Shown here piece after piece: positions 36,561 through 48,342 of a DNA stretch of 64,000 nt (position 1 is its first letter; the number at the start of each line of letters is the position of its first letter). The notes under the pieces were generated by a model. It was not told where the DNA came from and ran no database searches. It saw nothing but the letters and a program-made list of their open reading frames with translations. Source of the stretch: Ailurus styani (taxonomy: Eukaryota > Chordata > Mammalia > Carnivora > Ailuridae); NCBI GenBank assembly GCA_002007465.1, contig LNAC01001798.1, positions 1 through 64,000 of the forward strand, given 5' to 3'. Both the position numbers and the translations under genes were made by a program.

Positions 36561-37124
36561 ATAATAACATGTTTGACTNGTATGTTACAGGCACAAAAAC
36601 AGACACATTGATCAATGGAAAAGAGCCAAAAAATCAGAAATAATCTCACAACTATATCATCAATTAATTTTCTACAAAGAAGAAAAGAATATCCAATGAC
36701 CAAAAGAAGTTTATTCAATAAATGGTGTTGGGAAAACTGGACAACATTCAAAAAAAGAAACGGGACCACCTTCTTACACTATATAAAACTAATAAATTCA
36801 GATGGATTAAAGACCTAAATATGAGACCTAAAACCATAAAAATCCTTCAGGAGAACACAGGCAATAAATTATTTGACATTGGCCAAGCAACCATTTTTCT
36901 AGATATGTTTCCGAAATCAAAAATACAATACTGGGAGTACATCAAAATAAAAAGCTTCTGCACAGTGAAGGAAGCAATAATAGTTGATTGCAATCTGTTT
37001 ATATACAGTATTTCCAAGATTTTTCTTTCCTAAAAATGTCTCTTAGAATTACTTTATGATAATAATTTCTAAACTATGACCAGGAGTTAGGTGATTTGAT
37101 ATGTCAGCATATATATATATATAT

Positions 37125-37303
37125 ATTTTAAAGATTTTATTTATTTATTTGACAAAGAGACAGTTAGAGAGGGAATACAAGCAGACAGAATGGGAGAGGG
37201 AGGAGCAGGCTTCCTGTTGAGCAGGGAGTCTGATGCAGGGTTTGATCCCAGGGCTCTGGGATCATGATCTGAGCCTTAATGAGAGAGCCACCCAGATGCA
37301 CCA
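37125..37303 (-). mobile_element. CAN-SINE, antisense, with target duplication
   Basis: Right end agccacccagatgcacc is the head complement. Flanked by atatgtcagcatat (37099-37112) and atatgtcagtatat (37304-37317). The (TA)n at 37109-37126 is next to the tail. Confidence 0.93.
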
Positions 37304-37718
37304 ATATGTCAGTATATTTTAAAGAGTATTACAAAATATTCCAAAGAATTAATCTTGATCCTCAGTATGCTCAGATTTTCTACCTCCATCCTACCCTTTT
37401 TTTATAAAAATAAGTATCGTGTAAGCAGTTAATGAAATTCAAGGCTGAGAATGATTTGCTATTGTCTCATGAATTCCAGAAGAAATAAAATTCTTTTAAA
37501 GAGTCTATACATAGACATACTCTGCAAGCAAGAACACAGATGCTTTTATGAAGAGATTATTTATCCACTACACCAACCAAACTTTTCCCATAAACAAAAC
37601 ACACTGGATGAATTGTCAAGCATGCTTATAAACAGTACTCAGTTCTATGAGAGAGAAGCATACACTCTCTCTTCTCACTGCTCCATAATTTTCTTTTTGA
37701 GTGGTTGATTATTAAAAA

Positions 37719-37770
37719 TGTGTGTGCATGTGTGCGTGTGTGCGTGTGTGTGTGTGTGTGCACGTGCGTG
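37719..37770. repeat. (GT)n microsatellite, interrupted
   Basis: Long GT run with GC and CA interruptions (tgtgcgtgtgtgcgtgtg). Confidence 0.93.
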
Positions 37771-38081
37771 CTCAGGGACAGGGGAGGCAGACTGGAATGA
37801 AAGGATAGAATACCTAAGGGAAAGGATATTTCTTTCCTGTTAAGTAGTGATGATACATTCCAGGAAATCAAAAGAGTTATTATTAAAAACTACAAGATAA
37901 GCAATTTTGATAACAAGCAGCTATGTAAATGTTTAATACTTTCCATTGTTTTGCAAGGTAGTTTAGACTCTGCTTGGAGCAGTCTGCAAGCATGATGCCC
38001 CAGATTCATTCCCTTTGTTCTAAATCCACAGCTTGCCAAGCATTCCTATGCTGGGGACACTAAGCTGACAAGGAGCTTCAT

Positions 38082-38149
38082 ATATATATATTCAATAAAA
38101 TATTATGTAAGTATAAATATATATAATGAATACATATATATATATATAA
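38082..38149. repeat. (TA)n-rich low-complexity stretch
   Basis: Several TATATA blocks separated by AT-rich spacers. Confidence 0.8.
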
Positions 38150-38519
38150 ATTCTTATCTACAAAAGATCAAGTATATTAATCCAGGGTTGTGGGGGGTGG
38201 TTCACTTTTATGAAATAAAATTGCAGCAGGATTCTTTCACAAAACAGCACCTTGAGAGAATGAAGTGGTACACTAAACTGAGGACTGTATTCTGCTTCTG
38301 CGAAGACTCAAATCTTTAATGTTTTTTCTGAAGAAGGGCAACTTTAATTTAACAGTGCTTTTTCCTGTGGAGTTTTGAAGCTGTTCCTTTTCCATAATAG
38401 TCTCAGAAGGTTTATTTTTTTCTACATAATTCAGAAGTTGCTTTTCACAATTTTGAGTTGCACCTGAGCCTTGCAAAACAGCAATACTAAGAAACCCATC
38501 CAAATTTGTGTTTAGTAAA

Positions 38520-39065
38520 TAGTTTAGTGCAAGGAGTCCCCTACTTCATCATATACTGAGATAAGACTCACAGTTGTCCCACTTTGGTTACCTGGGACAA
38601 GGTCAGACACAGACCATTCAAATTCCTATTCTTTCCTTCTAGAGATTAGCTGAAGTGTTTGTCTTAGCCAATCAATCAGAATAAAAGATTGTTAAAGGAC
38701 TAACCAAGTTAGGCTTTGCTCTTCCTTGGACTCTTGGACTTGATGGACTTTCAGCAGAGTCATCATACAGTCCTTCTTTACGGCCCCTCCTGAGAAATTG
38801 GCTGACTTCAAGGATAAACATTCCCTGATCAACCGTTTAATCATGTCACCCTGTTATCCCACACTTTCACAACCCATTCTCCTCCATTAAAAAAAAAAAA
38901 AGTGCTTATCTACTTGACCTTTGAGATATTTGCCGTTTCTCTATTGTAAGAGTCTCCCTCCCTGCTCCATTATAATTGTCCTCACTCCTTATTACAGTAA
39001 TCCTTTCTAATTAAGTTTCTCCCTCTCTAAGACCAGATTTTTTTTTATTTGACTCTTTGCATATG
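38520..39065 (+). mobile_element. Possible LTR fragment (ERV1 or MaLR type)
   Basis: The order resembles an LTR: cacagttgtcccactttggt, gattagctgaagtgt, aataaaagattgttaaagg, a promoter-like middle, then a U5-like pyrimidine-rich end (ccctccctgctccattataa). An A-run at 38888-38900 interrupts it. Termini and family not fixed. No coding region. Confidence 0.35.
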
Positions 39066-39084
39066 TAATTATTTCATTGAAATT

Positions 39085-39440
39085 TAGACTCACAGACTAT
39101 CAGCACTGGAAGGAGTCTCAGAGCTAATGTAGTCTGATTTTTTTATATTATATTTAAGAATCACTTTTTATTTTAATATGTATAGAACCTAATATGTGTA
39201 TTAGAATTGGATTCTGGATCATGATGCAATAGAACTAGTATGTATATATGACATAAAACCAAAGTTTCAGATCAGTTGTTCTTAGAGTATGGATTGGGAG
39301 ACACTAATTCTCAAATGTCCTTGTTTACAGATGAAAAATGAAGATTACTTGACTTAACCAAAGAACATGTAGTTAATCAGTAAGCTGATGACACTGATTC
39401 TCAAACCAGTATGTGTCCCATTACACAATACTATCTTTGT
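39085..39440 (+). mobile_element. Possible decayed mammalian-wide repeat
   Basis: The parts actatcagcactggaaggag and acagatgaaaaatgaaga ... aaagaacatgtagttaatca follow the order of an old SINE/DNA repeat (ggaagggacctt, acagatgaggaaactga, caaggtcacacagct), with about 170 bp of unrelated sequence between. Tentative. Confidence 0.3.
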
Positions 39441-41464
39441 AATGTAAAAAAAAAAAAAAAAAGAAAAAAATGTGACACCAGCATTTTTTAATGGAAACGT
39501 AATAACAGGTCTACATGACAGACATTTGCTTGGAGTATATGAAACAATGGAGAGCCCTCTGTACACATTGGTACATTGACATTAATTATTACGTGCTAAC
39601 TAGTAGAACCACATATTAAATACTATAGTGGCCTCTCTTCAAACAGATTATTGAGTATATTATGAAGCCTTGATTTACATTCTGGGGACACATTAAAATA
39701 TCGGTCATCTTATCTCTGCTGAGGAAAATATATAAAACTGCATGAATGATAACTATTCTATTCAACAAGATTTAAAAACAATCTATTATTTCAAGTAATA
39801 CAGAAAGAAAAACTGCTTTAAATTAAAAATCTGTTTTTAATATAAAAGTAGAGTTGTGCCCTTTATTGAAGAACAAAAATGATAAATCCCTGAAGTCCAA
39901 TCAGATGCACTTGATAACATTAAAAGACAAAAAACACTCCAGTAGCAAAATAAATGAAGAAAGTTGCTATTTTAACACACTGGATTTTTTTCTTAATTTT
40001 TAAGTGAAAATCTATATTCTTGCCTGATTTTGCTTCCCCATTTGTCTTTGCTGTTTTTTTTTTTAAATCAGATTGTGATATACTGGTGATCTCAGCTCTG
40101 CAAACAATATACAATCATTTGTAAAGAACTTTTTTTTAAATTGGCAACGGACAATCATTCATTTCGCAGTTTACAAAACTGAGGAAAAAGGAATTCTGAT
40201 TTCATTGGTCCTAGTTTTTGGCTAATGTCTCATGGATAAAATTAAATGTTTGTTCCTTTTTGGAAAAGATGATAGCATTTAAAAATAAAGATTATATAGT
40301 ATGGTCAAGAAAACAAAAATAAAAACAAACAAACAAACATACAAAAACAGTGAATCCACAAGTAGACAGCATTTCAGGGAATCAGTCTCTTACTTGGGAA
40401 CCAAAACTTCATAGCTCTTATTGTAATTCTTATTTGCAAATAAAACAGAATAAAAGCCCAAACAGAAATATATTTTCTAATACCACTTTGCAAGATGTGT
40501 GTGAACAGCAGTTAACCTCTGAGAGTTGACTATAGGAAGGTTCAGTTCTTATTATGTCAGATTACTTTGTAACTAACCAAGAGTGTGAGAGAAACCCTAT
40601 GATAGTAAGCATGGCTGAAATTTATACCTTTTACTGTGTCACATGTTTATAAAAGGTAATTTGATTATGTTGCTTATGTTTTATTTACATGGGCCTATAT
40701 TTTATATATTACTATGTACTGTGAATTGTCCCTTTATCTCATTTTTGAAATACTGTCTCATTTTTCAATTTATTTTTGGGTATTGTGGACAAATATGTGT
40801 ATCCATAGCCAAGCAGCTAATGAAATGTCAAGTTTTAATTAATAGTTTATTGTATGATTCTGTGATTTATCTATAAATTTTTTTGGTAGGGGTATCAGCA
40901 TGAAAATACTTAAAAAGAAATTTGAACAGTATCAAGTGAAAATAATAACTTACAAACCTTTGTTCTGCCATTCAGATACACATAGCTTGAAACTAAAAGA
41001 AAAGGAGCAAGTAGAGAAAAGGAAAATACTTCCAGATGAAATACACATATACACACAGGAGACTCATAAGACTGTTCCTTAATGTGTGAAACAAGAAGAT
41101 ACATGTGTTCTAAGAGTATGCTTTATATAACCACAGTCATTTAAGAGATAGACTATAATATATGGGGACTGTTTTACACATACTACAGTATTAATACTGA
41201 CCTCATTTTTAGGTAATCTTACTATGTTTCTTAAGATAATTGCTGATATTTTCATATTATGATATTTTGCTACAGATATAATTTTGCAGCACAACTCAAA
41301 TGCTACTTGAGGAGGTGTTATAATCGACCATCTCATTTGTGTGAGAGTTTCAAAGCTTTCATGATATCTGGTCTTCTCACTTTTCCCAATGTGAAAGGAA
41401 ATCTTGAAAAACCCAAAGGTTGTGGATTTCATTTTTTAAAAATCAGAGTTTTATTTCTTATTCT
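39441..41464. other. Unique sequence, no gene recognised
   Basis: About 2 kb. Contains A-runs (39446-39462), a short (AAAC)n at 40320-40348 and short chance open frames (40643-40876, 40900-41082, 41079-41432) with no recognisable domains. Confidence 0.4.
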
Positions 41465-41470
41465 TTTAAA

Positions 41471-41495
41471 TATTGCCTGTGAGACCTTGGGAATA

Positions 41496-41554
<59 letters not shown>

Positions 41555-41645
41555 GAACTACAGTTCCTTCCTCTATGAAATAACAAGTCATTATTTTATG
41601 GAGAATGGACCACAATATACTATGTGAGTGCTCAATGAATGTGTA
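41471..41645 (-). mobile_element. MIR SINE, antisense, with (CT)n grown inside
   Basis: Antisense MIR order: gcctgtgagaccttgggaat (gctgtgtgaccttgggcaa), then the CT region, cagttccttcctctatgaaa (cagtttcctcatctgtaaaa), and finally gtgagtgctcaatgaatgt. The microsatellite occupies the place of cttaacctctctgagcct. Confidence 0.8.
41499..41552. repeat. (CT)n microsatellite
   Basis: About 26 pure CT units inside the antisense MIR. Confidence 0.97.
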
Positions 41646-42186
41646 TTAAGTTGTTTCACTATGTAAAAACCTGTCCCCTGCTAGTCAATGCTCTCATGGG
41701 CATTGATTGCCTTTAAACATATCCCAAATTGTGACAACTTACTCCATAAAAATACATGTCACAGTACTTTTTAAAATCCACAATCAAAAGTTGTGATTTA
41801 ATGTTTTAAAACTAAAGATGTTTACCCTATTTAGTGTTATTTTGGCATCTCTAATCAATCATTTTCCTTCTACCTATAGTTCTTAAATTATGAATTCAGA
41901 GAACTAATGGGACTGATATTTTAGCAGATGGTTTAGCCCTAGAGTTTCATCTGAGTCTGAGATTTTTAAGTTCCTTGGCAGAATAAAAGATATAGCTGTT
42001 TGCTCCAAATTTAGATGGAATAATTTAAATAAAAGAAGAGTGATATGATTGGAGTGATTCTAAGAAGAAATTATGAAATATGTGAAGTATTAAGAATTCG
42101 TGATAATTGTCAGAATTTGTAGGTAAAAGCAATAAATTAATGGAAGTGTAAAAGATAAGAAAACCTATAAATTTCCTGACTTATTA
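41646..42186. other. Unique sequence, nothing recognised
   Basis: No repeat or gene signature found. Confidence 0.4.
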
Positions 42187-42200
42187 AAAAGGCAGATGCT

Positions 42201-42380
42201 GGGTCACCTGGGTGGCTCAGTCGTTAAGTGTCTGCCTTCAGCTCCTGTCATGATCCCAGGGTCCTGGGATCAAGCCCCACATCAGACCCCCTGCTTGGCA
42301 GAGAAAGCCTGCGTCTCCTTCTCCCTCTGCCTGCCACTGCCTACTTGTACTCTCTATCTCTCTGTCAAATAAATTTAAAA
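42201..42380 (+). mobile_element. CAN-SINE, older subfamily, with target duplication
   Basis: Head gggtcacctgggtggctcag, then cagtcgttaagtgtctgcc (the older type rather than GGGTTAAAGCC), and a short tail aaataaatttaaaa. Flanked by aaaaggcagatg (42187-42198) and aaaaggcaggtg (42381-42392). Confidence 0.94.
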
Positions 42381-42392
42381 AAAAGGCAGGTG

Positions 42393-43828
42393 GTAGTATG
42401 TGATATTTTAGTTATCAAATGATGCTCTGTGACCACTACCTGGAGAAAAAAATAAAGAATAAGTTGAATTAGCCTCTTCACTTGCAGCTATGTGAGGCAA
42501 CAAAACCAAATTTATCAGTAGTGAAGTTATATTTAAGAATTGAAAAGGTTTTTTTAATTCTTAACACATGAAAATACAAATATAGAAATACATAGTGAGA
42601 GACTTTATTGTATACTCAGACTGATCTCTGTCACCAATCCTAAAAGTACATTCCTGAGAATATACTGAAACCTTTTATATCTTTCCAGTAGGTGTGTTTC
42701 TTTCTAAGGCTAGGTCCAAAGCAACCTAGTATGAGTGTGAAAACATTCATTGGTCTCCTAATTAACCACTTTACTTCTATGAAAAAGTTTGCCAGTCACA
42801 CCCTGTCACCCTGGGGACTGGCATTTCTTTCCCACTCTTCTGTATAAACTAAATACATACTAACACCATATTGTCTCTCCCTTTTACATAGAGTACATTC
42901 ATAGAAAAACTGGGAGCTTTTCAACTACATATAGGGTTTCAACTACATACAGTATATTAGAACATTTCACTATCATAAAATCACTTTATTCTCAACTACC
43001 AGTGAGGAAAAGACTGTTCAAATAAAAGGTCAATGTAACTGAATTGTCTTCAAACCAAGGCCAGTCCAAAAACTCTTAAAAGCCACAGGCTAATGAAGAG
43101 CCTTCCACAAGAATTGGAAATGAGTTAGGTGAGTGTTGATGTTTTCCCCTAGTAGCATAGCTACATTAATGCCACTGTTGTTTAGCTAATATATTAACAA
43201 TTGAATATCATATGTAGGTTATTTGACGGGTTGAAGTTTTATATATTAAAGTCTAGGCTCCATAAAAACTCAGTAAGTTTTTTTTCCTTAAATAAAGACA
43301 GCTGCAAAAAAAATCTAACTGAATGAGTGTTCAAAATACCTATATTTTTGAGTAATATGAAAAACCCCTTTACTTGTGTGTAGTTTATTTTTAGTTATTT
43401 TAGTTATTTTTGGTTATTTTAGTTATTTTCTTTTGAATTCTACATTTGGCAGTACTTGGTTTTATATTTAGAAAATTACGGACTTCATGATCATCTGAAA
43501 AGAAATTTTTTTTCTTCTCTGTATTTTTTCTTCTATTTAAATGGCATTCTTATGTTCTTATCATGCTATGTCTGGACTATTGCAATACCCTAAAACATGA
43601 CTTATTTTGCTTGCTTTTATAGCATACTGTAAAAACAATGGTCTTCATAAAATGTTTGTGGCCTTGTTGATTTTTCATCTACTTTCATTGAACTGCAGTA
43701 AAATATCTCCTTTATATTGTAGTCTTATATTTTAGTATTCATATGCACAGCAACAAATTTAGGTATTTCTTTATAGGGTTAAAACTATAATTTTGGTCTT
43801 AATCAAGTAATGATGAAAGTTTCAAACT
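42393..43828. other. Unique sequence with a decamer repeat
   Basis: No transposon or gene recognised. Contains the tandem decamer at 43384-43429. Confidence 0.4.
43384..43429. repeat. (TTTTAGTTAT)n tandem decamer, about 4 units
   Basis: Units tttatttttagttattttagttattttt with one ggttatttt variant. Confidence 0.75.
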
Positions 43829-43843
43829 ATTTGATCTTTTATT

Positions 43844-43879
43844 TTTTATTTTATTTTTAAGATTTTATTTATTTATTTG

Positions 43880-43920
<41 letters not shown>

Positions 43921-44071
43921 ACACAAGTAGGCAGACAGGCAGGCAGAGAGAGAGGAGGAAGCAGGCTCCCCTCCAAGCAGGCAACCGGAGGTGGGGCTCG
44001 ATTCCAGGACCCTGAGATCATGACCTGAGCCGAAGGCAGAGGCTTTAACCCAATGACCCACCCAGGTGCCC
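43844..44071 (-). mobile_element. CAN-SINE, young, antisense, with target duplication
   Basis: Left end tail complement (attttatttatttatttgac), (GA)n expansion at 43884-43912, right end head complement (gacccacccaggtgccc). Flanked by atttgatcttttatt (43829-43843) and atttgttcttttatt (44072-44086). Confidence 0.96.
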
Positions 44072-44430
44072 ATTTGTTCTTTTATTAATAAAAAGCATGC
44101 CTATATTATGAAGAACAATCTGAATCTGCCTTTTAGCAAATTTCGTGTGGTAAGTTTTGCAACATCACTTGAGTCCACATCACAGATTTGTGTGCAATCT
44201 GTATATATGAGTGCCAAAATACAGGGTCACTGTGGCATAAGGACTATTTGCTAGTGTTCTTAAATTTTGATGAACAACAACAAAAAAATTACAAGTGGAC
44301 ATTAAAAACATAATTATTTCTTTCATATTCAGTTTTTGTTTGTTCATTAATTCTGTGTTTTGAGAGCCCCAGTGGTTCTGGTAGAGGAGGAGATGCATAG
44401 AAAAACAATGGACAAATATAATGGAATGAG

Positions 44431-44677
44431 GACGCCTGGGTGGCTCAGTGGGTTAAAGCCTCTGCCTTCAGCTCAGGTCATGATCTCAGGGTCGTGGGAT
44501 CGAGGCCCGCATCGGGCTCCCTACTTGGCAAGGAGCCTACTTCCTCATCTCTCTCTGCCTGCCTCTCAGCCTACTTGTGATCTCTCTCTGTCAAATAAAT
44601 AAATAAAATCTTTAAATATATATATATATGTATATATATGTATATATATATGTATATATATATATATACATATATAT
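44431..44677 (+). mobile_element. CAN-SINE, young, with (TA)n grown from tail
   Basis: Head gacgcctgggtggctcag, full middle, tail ending aaaatctttaaa at about 44617. After that comes a 60-bp (TA)n with TG interruptions. The target duplication atataatggaatgag (44416-44430) recurs as atataatggaaagag (44678-44692), so the (TA)n lies inside the inserted unit. Confidence 0.96.
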
Positions 44678-45079
44678 ATATAATGGAAAGAGGTAAGAAG
44701 AAAATTGTAAGAGGCCTTTGAATTCTTTTCAGACAACTCAGAATAACAATTCACAAATAAAGAATACATGTTTATTGCAGTGTTATAAAGCTATCAAGAG
44801 GCTGGTATTTTAATTTATTCATAATAAACTATAATTTTCTATGCATCAGGCTTAACCATTATTAGATAATACTTTGACAGTCTTAGTCCAGCTTACTGTA
44901 TATAACTAACTTGCTAAAACCAAATTTCATTTTTAAATTTCCAAAATTAAACATTGTACTCATACTCATTTATTGACTTAATTACTAAGTTGTGAAACTT
45001 TGCTACATAAAAATACACTCATAATCATAAATTTAGGTGTGATACACATCTTCTAAATAGTTTAGAATTATATATTTTT

Positions 45080-45780
45080 AACCCAGAATTTAGCTCACAC
45101 ACATATATATGGTCAACTGATCTTCCACAAGGATACCAAAGACACAATGGAGAAGAGATAGTCTCTTTAATAAATGATGTTAGGAAAACTGGAGGGCCAC
45201 ATGTAAAAAAAAAACGAATGTGCACTTTATATTACTCCATACATAAAAATAAACACAAATGAATTAAAGACTCAAATGTAAAACCTGAAATTGTAAAACT
45301 CCTAGAATAAAACAGAGAATGAAATACCTTCTGGATATTTGTCTTGGAAATTTCTCACATATGACACCAAAAGCACATGCAACAAAAGCAAAAATAGGCA
45401 AGAAGGACTGCATCAAACTAAAAAGCCTCTGCACAAAAAAGGAAACAACCAATGAAATAGAATGGCACCTATGGAATGGGAGAAAATATTTTAAAGCCAT
45501 ATATCTGATAAGGAGTTAATTTCCACAATATATGAGGTAAGAAACTCCTAAAATGCAATGTCGAAAATAAAACAAAACTGATAATGCAATTTTAAAAGTG
45601 AGAAAAAGACTTGAATAGACTTTTTTCCCCAAGAAAAACATACAAATGGCCAACAGATACATGAACAGATGTTCAATATCACTATTCCTAAGGGAAATGC
45701 AAATCCAAACCATAATGAGATATCACATCACGACTATTAGGATGGCTATTATGATGTAACAAGAGCAAGTTGAAAACACA
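45080..45780 (+). mobile_element. Old L1 LINE, ORF2 C-terminal fragment
   Basis: Late ORF2 order: gatgttaggaaaactggagg, aattaaagactcaaatgtaa, ctaaaaagcctctgcacaaa, atggccaacagatacatgaa. The open piece 45319-45519 is part of the C-terminal domain. No 3' UTR remains. Confidence 0.8.
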
Positions 45781-46042
45781 AAAGCTTGATTAGAAAAGAA
45801 AGAGAAACCATAAGATATTGTTACTTTTAAACATTGTGTTATAATAGAATTTTAATATGAATACATACTTTAGTTGAAAGAAATTAATATAACTACAGTT
45901 TATAACATTTATTTTAAAATTGATTAATGGCACATACAAACAGTGATATTTATTAATTTACCCAATATTATTTGATTGCTAACTCTGTGGCAAATACTAT
46001 GTTAGGCATTTGGAATGATATAAAATGACCTGGATTAGGATT

Positions 46043-46260
46043 TTCAAGATGGTGGCAGAGTAGGAGGACCCTAGGCTCATCTCATCTCATGAACACAACT
46101 AGATAGCTATCAAATCACCCTAAACACCCAAGAAATCAACCTGAAGATGGACAGAACAATCACATCTTAAGGGAGAGAAGAGGAGACATCGGGGGGGAAG
46201 GGGGGAAGACCTGATTTAAGGGAGAAACAGATCATTCATGCTACAAAGAAAGGAGCTGTG
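46043..46260 (+). mobile_element. L1 5' UTR start (element A), ends at single N
   Basis: caagatggtggcagagtagg followed by gctatcaaatcaccctaaac is the typical carnivore L1 beginning (compare 49898-49988 and 53615-53705). It stops at N 46261, after which the sequence jumps into the ORF2 endonuclease region, so about 2 kb of L1 is missing at this join. Confidence 0.8.
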
Positions 46261-46538
46261 NGAAAGCCATTATAGCAATACTTATATCATACAAACTAGA
46301 GTTTAAAATAAAGAGTGTAAAAAGAGACAAAGAAGGTCATTATGTAATCATAAAGGGAACAATCCAGCAAGAAGATCTAACAGTTATGAAATATTTATGC
46401 ACTCAACATGTGAGCACCCAAATATATAGAACAATAACAAAGATAAAGCAAATAATGATAACAGTAATGGTAGGGAACTTTAACACCCTACTTACACTAA
46501 TGGACAGATCATCTAAATAGAAAATAAAAAAGGGAACA

Positions 46539-46853
46539 ATGGCTTTGAAAGGCACATTGGACCAGATGGACTTAACAGATAAATTCAGAACATTCCATCC
46601 TAAAATGCCAAAATACACATTTCTTCCAAGTATATGTGGAATATTTTCCAGAATAGATCACATATTAGATCACAAGATAGGCCTTAATAAATACAGTGAG
46701 ATTGAAATCATACCATGCATCTTTTCTGACCACAACGCTGTGAGGTTAAAAGACAACCACCAGAAAAAATTTGGAAAGACCACAAATACATCAAAGTTAA
46801 ACAACATGCTACTAAATAGTGAATGGTCAATGAAGAAATCAAAGAAGAATTAA
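46539..46853 (+). pseudogene. L1 ORF2 endonuclease C-terminal fragment
   Basis: The 104-codon open piece contains FSRIDHILDHK and then FSDHNAVRL. The S-D-H triad (46735-46743) is the conserved catalytic motif of L1 apurinic-like endonucleases, here intact. The preceding and following parts of ORF2 are in other frames or stopped, so this is a remnant. Confidence 0.88.
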
Positions 46854-47701
46854 AAAAAATACATGGACACAAATGAAAATGAAAACACACAGGTCCAAAA
46901 TCTTTGTGATGTATCAAAAGCAATCCTAAGAGGGACATATATAACAATATAAGCCTATCTCAAGAAGCAGGAAAAACTACAATAAGCAACTGAACTTTAC
47001 AGGTAAAGGAGCTAGAAAAAGAACAAATAAATCCTACCACCAACAGAAGGAAGGAAATAATAAAGATCGAGGAGAAATAAAAGATATAGAAACTAAAAAA
47101 GCAGTAAAACCAATCAATGCCACTAGGAGTTGGTTCTTTGAAAACATCAATAAAATCCATAAACATCTAGCCAGGCTTTTCAAAAAGAAACAAAAATAGA
47201 CCCACATAAATAAAATTACAAATGAAATATAACAATCAACAGCAGAGAAATGTAAGCAATTATGAAAATATTATGAAAAACTACACGTCAACAAGTTGAA
47301 CAAACTGGAAGAAATGGACAAATACCTAGAAACATATAAATGGCCAAAACTTAAAACAGGAGGAATTAGAAAATTTGAATACATTGATAATGGCAAATAA
47401 ATTGAATAAGTAATCAAAAACTCACAAACAAACAAAAGTTCAGGGCCAGATAGCTTCACAGGCAAATTCTACTGAGCTTTTCAGAAGACTTAATACCTAT
47501 TCTTTCAAACTATTCCAAAAAATAGAAAAAGAAAGAATAATTCCAATTCACTCTATGAGGCATTACCCTGATATAAAACCATATAAAGACACCATCAAAA
47601 AAGAGAACCATAGGCCTATATCCCTGATTAACATTGATATAAACATTCTCATTGAAATACAAGCAAACCAAATTTAAAAATACACTAAAAAATAATTCAC
47701 C

Positions 47702-47941
47702 ATGATCAAGTGGGATTTATTTCCAGTTGGGGATGATTTCAATATTTGCAAACAAATCACTGTGATACCCTACATTCATAAAAGAAAGGATAAGAATTGT
47801 ATGATCTTTCCAGTAGATGCAGAAAAAACATTGGATAAAGTACAACATCCATTCACGATAAATACCCTCAAGCAAAGTAGAGGGAACATACCTCAACAAA
47901 ATGATGACCATATACAAAAAATCCACAGTGAATATCAATAA
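47702..47941 (+). pseudogene. L1 ORF2 reverse transcriptase fragment
   Basis: Open piece with KRKDKNCMIFPVDAEKTLDK, the RT block that normally reads [10 protein letters not shown]. The catalytic Asp of motif A is kept (VDAEK). The later motif C at 48115-48130 is destroyed. Confidence 0.85.
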
Positions 47942-48154
47942 AGAATAAGCAATAAGGAAAACCTGAGAACTTTTCCTCTATGGTCAGGAACAAGACAGGG
48001 GTGTCCACTCTCACCACTTCTATTCAACATAGTATTGGGAGTCATAGCCACAGCAATCATACAACAAAAAGAAATAAAAGGCATCCAAAATGGCAAGGAA
48101 AAAGTAAAACTTTCACTGTTTGAAGATAATGAGATACTCTATATAGAAAACTCA

Positions 48155-48342
48155 GGGAACCTGGGTGGTTCAGTTGGTTGGGTGGCTGAGTCTTGATTTT
48201 TTGCTTAGGTCATGATCTCTGAGTCCTGGGATCAAGCCCTACATCATGTTCCACACTCAGTAGGGATTCTGCTTCGGGATTCTCTCTCTATCTCTGTCCC
48301 TTCCCCCTCTAAATTAAATAAATAAATCTTAAAATAAAGAAA
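48155..48342 (+). mobile_element. CAN-SINE, older subfamily, in L1 A, with target duplication
   Basis: Head gggaacctgggtggttcagt, older middle (attctgcttcgggattctct), tail aaattaaataaataaatctt. Flanked by agaaaactca at 48145-48154 and 48343-48352. Confidence 0.93.

Larger units (their letters stand above)
34300..36988 (+). mobile_element. L1 LINE ORF2 segment, truncated at both ends
   Basis: Runs from the middle of ORF2 (cttacacctaaaggagctag near 34306) to near the ORF2 C-terminus (aaaagcttctgcacagtgaa at 36949-36968). The RT active site at 35559-35570 reads F-A-D-G, so the second catalytic Asp is lost. Open C-terminal pieces (36615-36818 and 36722-37033) contain RPKTIKILQENTGNKLFDIG. There is no 3' UTR or A-tail. 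Three SINEs are inserted and two single-N joins fall inside. Confidence 0.93.
37318..38519. other. Unique sequence with two microsatellites
   Basis: No transposon recognised. Contains the (GT)n at 37719-37770 and the AT-rich repeat at 38082-38149. Confidence 0.4.

Noticed and set aside
40643..41432. Cluster of short open frames in unique sequence, possible small gene
   Set aside because: Frames are 60-117 codons on both strands with stop-poor AT-rich composition, no splice or domain support, and no consistent strand.
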